Assembly: GCA_903905685.1 (NCBI GenBank)
Contig: CAIVHI010000490.1
Coordinates: forward strand, 1-7,024
From: an uncultured Bacteroidota bacterium
GTDB lineage: Bacteria; Bacteroidota; Bacteroidia; Chitinophagales; Chitinophagaceae
Direction: 5' to 3'
DNA length: 7,024 nucleotides
A program made the position numbers and the translations under genes. Position 1 is the stretch's first letter. Each line of letters starts with the position of its first letter. The notes under the pieces were generated by a model. That model had not been told where the DNA came from. It worked only from the letters and a program-made list of their open reading frames with translations, and did not search any database. Of the stretch, positions 6,801-7,024 are shown piece after piece.

Positions 6801-7024
6801 CAGTATCTTCTTATTGATTCGCTTACCCGTAAACTTAGTCAGTGCCTCGGTGCGCAACATCACGTGGCTGCTGTCCAATTCGTTGAAGTGGCCGGTGCGC
6901 TTGAAGGAATCGGGAAAAAAGAAGATGTCGAGCGCCTTGGTGAGGTGCTCCAGGTCGTTGTGGAAGTAGGCGGCCTCTTCTTTCTCGTTGAGAATGAATA
7001 CGTGGTTGTGGTCGGAAAGGTGCC
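3801..7024 (-). CDS. mfd: Transcription-repair coupling factor Mfd, N-terminus off window
   Basis: Mfd is a cytoplasmic ATP-driven DNA translocase that removes RNA polymerase stalled at lesions and recruits UvrA/UvrB for nucleotide excision repair. The frame ends at TGA 3803-3801 and stays open past the right edge, giving 1073 visible residues; only the extreme N-terminus is missing. Visible numbering: UvrB-like module at 1 to ~190, including VTYPEALFEKVV and FVYEPGQFALRGGILDIYSF; CarD-like RNA-polymerase interaction domain at ~395-450 (GDYVTHIDHGVGVYSGLQKI); RecG-like translocase with Walker A GDVGFGKTE (546-554; bases 5361-5387), DEEQ box (647-650; bases 5073-5084), TATPIPRTLQFSL (673-685), TNIVESGVDISNANTIFINN, and QLRGRVGRS (816-824); C-terminal TRCF domain at ~926-1005. 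All motifs look intact, with no frameshift. A start at TTG 6878 would be wrong, because the codons upstream to the edge read as typical Mfd (FHNDLEHL, FFFPDSFKR). Confidence 0.97.
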   Translation of the reverse strand, partial: HLSDHNHVFILNEKEEAAYFHNDLEHLTKALDIFFFPDSFKRTGHFNELDSSHVMLRTEALTKFTGKRINKKILVTYPEALFEKVVDPNTLGNNMISVKVGETIQIDTLMELLVSLGFKREDFVYEPGQFALRGGILDIYSFGNEHPYRIELFDNEVDSIRIFNPETQLSERKLMQVSILPNIETSFETRDKISLLDYLPENTVIWAKDFSYTVGRIQKMASDMPDNMNIGQVAVDHEEQWLKEITRADFEDPALWQERLKQRHLLEWYNHSLEKTTGDAPDAAIAFATEEQPVFNRQFNMLIADLKKRLHAKYTAYIFADNPKQLERLHSIFEDLHAEISFVAVPTSVSKGFIDHDKKVVCYTDHQIFQRYHKYNVKQAYTKGKALTMRALRELQPGDYVTHIDHGVGVYSGLQKIEVNGNVQEAIRILYKDNDVLYVNINSLHKITKFTGKEGAIPRMNKLGSDAWQKLKNKTKKQVKDIAADLIKLYARRKASQGFAFTPDSYMQTELEASFFYEDTPDQAKATADVKRDMEAPSPMDRLVCGDVGFGKTEIAVRAAFKAVADSKQAAILVPTTILAYQHYTTFKDRLKDFPCTVDYINRFKTSKEKKETLKRLEEGKVDIIIGTHAVLGKDVKFKDLGILIIDEEQKFGVGAKEKLRELKANVDTLTLTATPIPRTLQFSLMNARDLSIINTPPPNRQPVQTEVLVFDEYMIREAIYFEAERGGQVYFVHNRVQSLPDMVTLLRNLCPDLRIAMAHGQMEGNELEEALLAFIAREFDVLCCTNIVESGVDISNANTIFINNAHQFGLSDLHQLRGRVGRSNKKAFCYLLAPPMSLLPSDSRKRLQTLEQFNELGSGFQIAMRDLDIRGAGNLLGGEQSGFITEIGFEMYQKILAEAIRELRNSDFIEVFKDEIDRNKDYVNDCPIDTDLEILIPDHYVQNITERLSLYTQLDDIETDADMDKFALEMADRFGPIPRQVEELFTTVKCRRLACELGFEKLILKNRQMRLYFISNPESPYFESDTFNRILQYIQTQTNRAKLKQVGKVFMLVVERTRDMHEVLDFLGRLKG

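Noticed and set aside
3801..6878. Mfd starting at TTG 6878
   Set aside because: The frame continues upstream to 7024 with typical Mfd sequence, so this is an artefact of the window edge; the true start is beyond it.

Overview
The window looks like an ordinary chromosomal stretch from a member of the Bacteroidota. Three things point there. The BRO-N/DinD-like protein and the Mfd read like Bacteroidota family members. No convincing Shine-Dalgarno sequence precedes the two start regions examined most closely (folE and the MBOAT gene). Two exact matches to the Bacteroidota -7 promoter box (TAnnTTTG) sit in the divergent intergenic region, one facing each flanking gene. I cannot name a genus.

Layout, left to right. 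Positions 1-455 (minus strand) hold the first 151 codons of folE, GTP cyclohydrolase I, cut by the window edge. A long divergent intergenic region (456-907) carries a perfect 12-bp palindrome close to folE, a candidate folE promoter, a 9-bp-stem inverted repeat and a candidate promoter for the next gene. Positions 908-2380 (plus strand) encode an AlgI/DltB-type MBOAT membrane O-acyltransferase. The open frame extends upstream to 671, but its first ~79 codons do not look like protein and the candidate promoter lies inside them. Positions 2381-2715 contain no convincing gene, but include a small inverted repeat and what may be a decayed copy of the 3' end of the neighbouring gene. Positions 2716-3534 (minus strand) encode a 272-residue BRO-N domain protein related to DinD/phage antirepressors. 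A 266-bp gap (3535-3800) carries a striking bulged inverted repeat. Positions 3801-7024 (minus strand) hold most of mfd, the transcription-repair coupling factor; its N-terminus lies beyond the right edge.

The genes do not form an obvious pathway. FolE belongs to pterin synthesis, the MBOAT protein probably acetylates an extracytoplasmic glycan, Mfd couples stalled RNA polymerase to nucleotide excision repair, and the BRO-N protein is probably a DNA-binding protein of unknown role. I found no tRNA, rRNA, CRISPR array or intact mobile element. I see no clear case for a new multi-gene system. The points most worth a second look are the intergenic inverted repeats, the start of the MBOAT gene and its lack of a visible partner, and the possible duplicated tail of the BRO-N gene.
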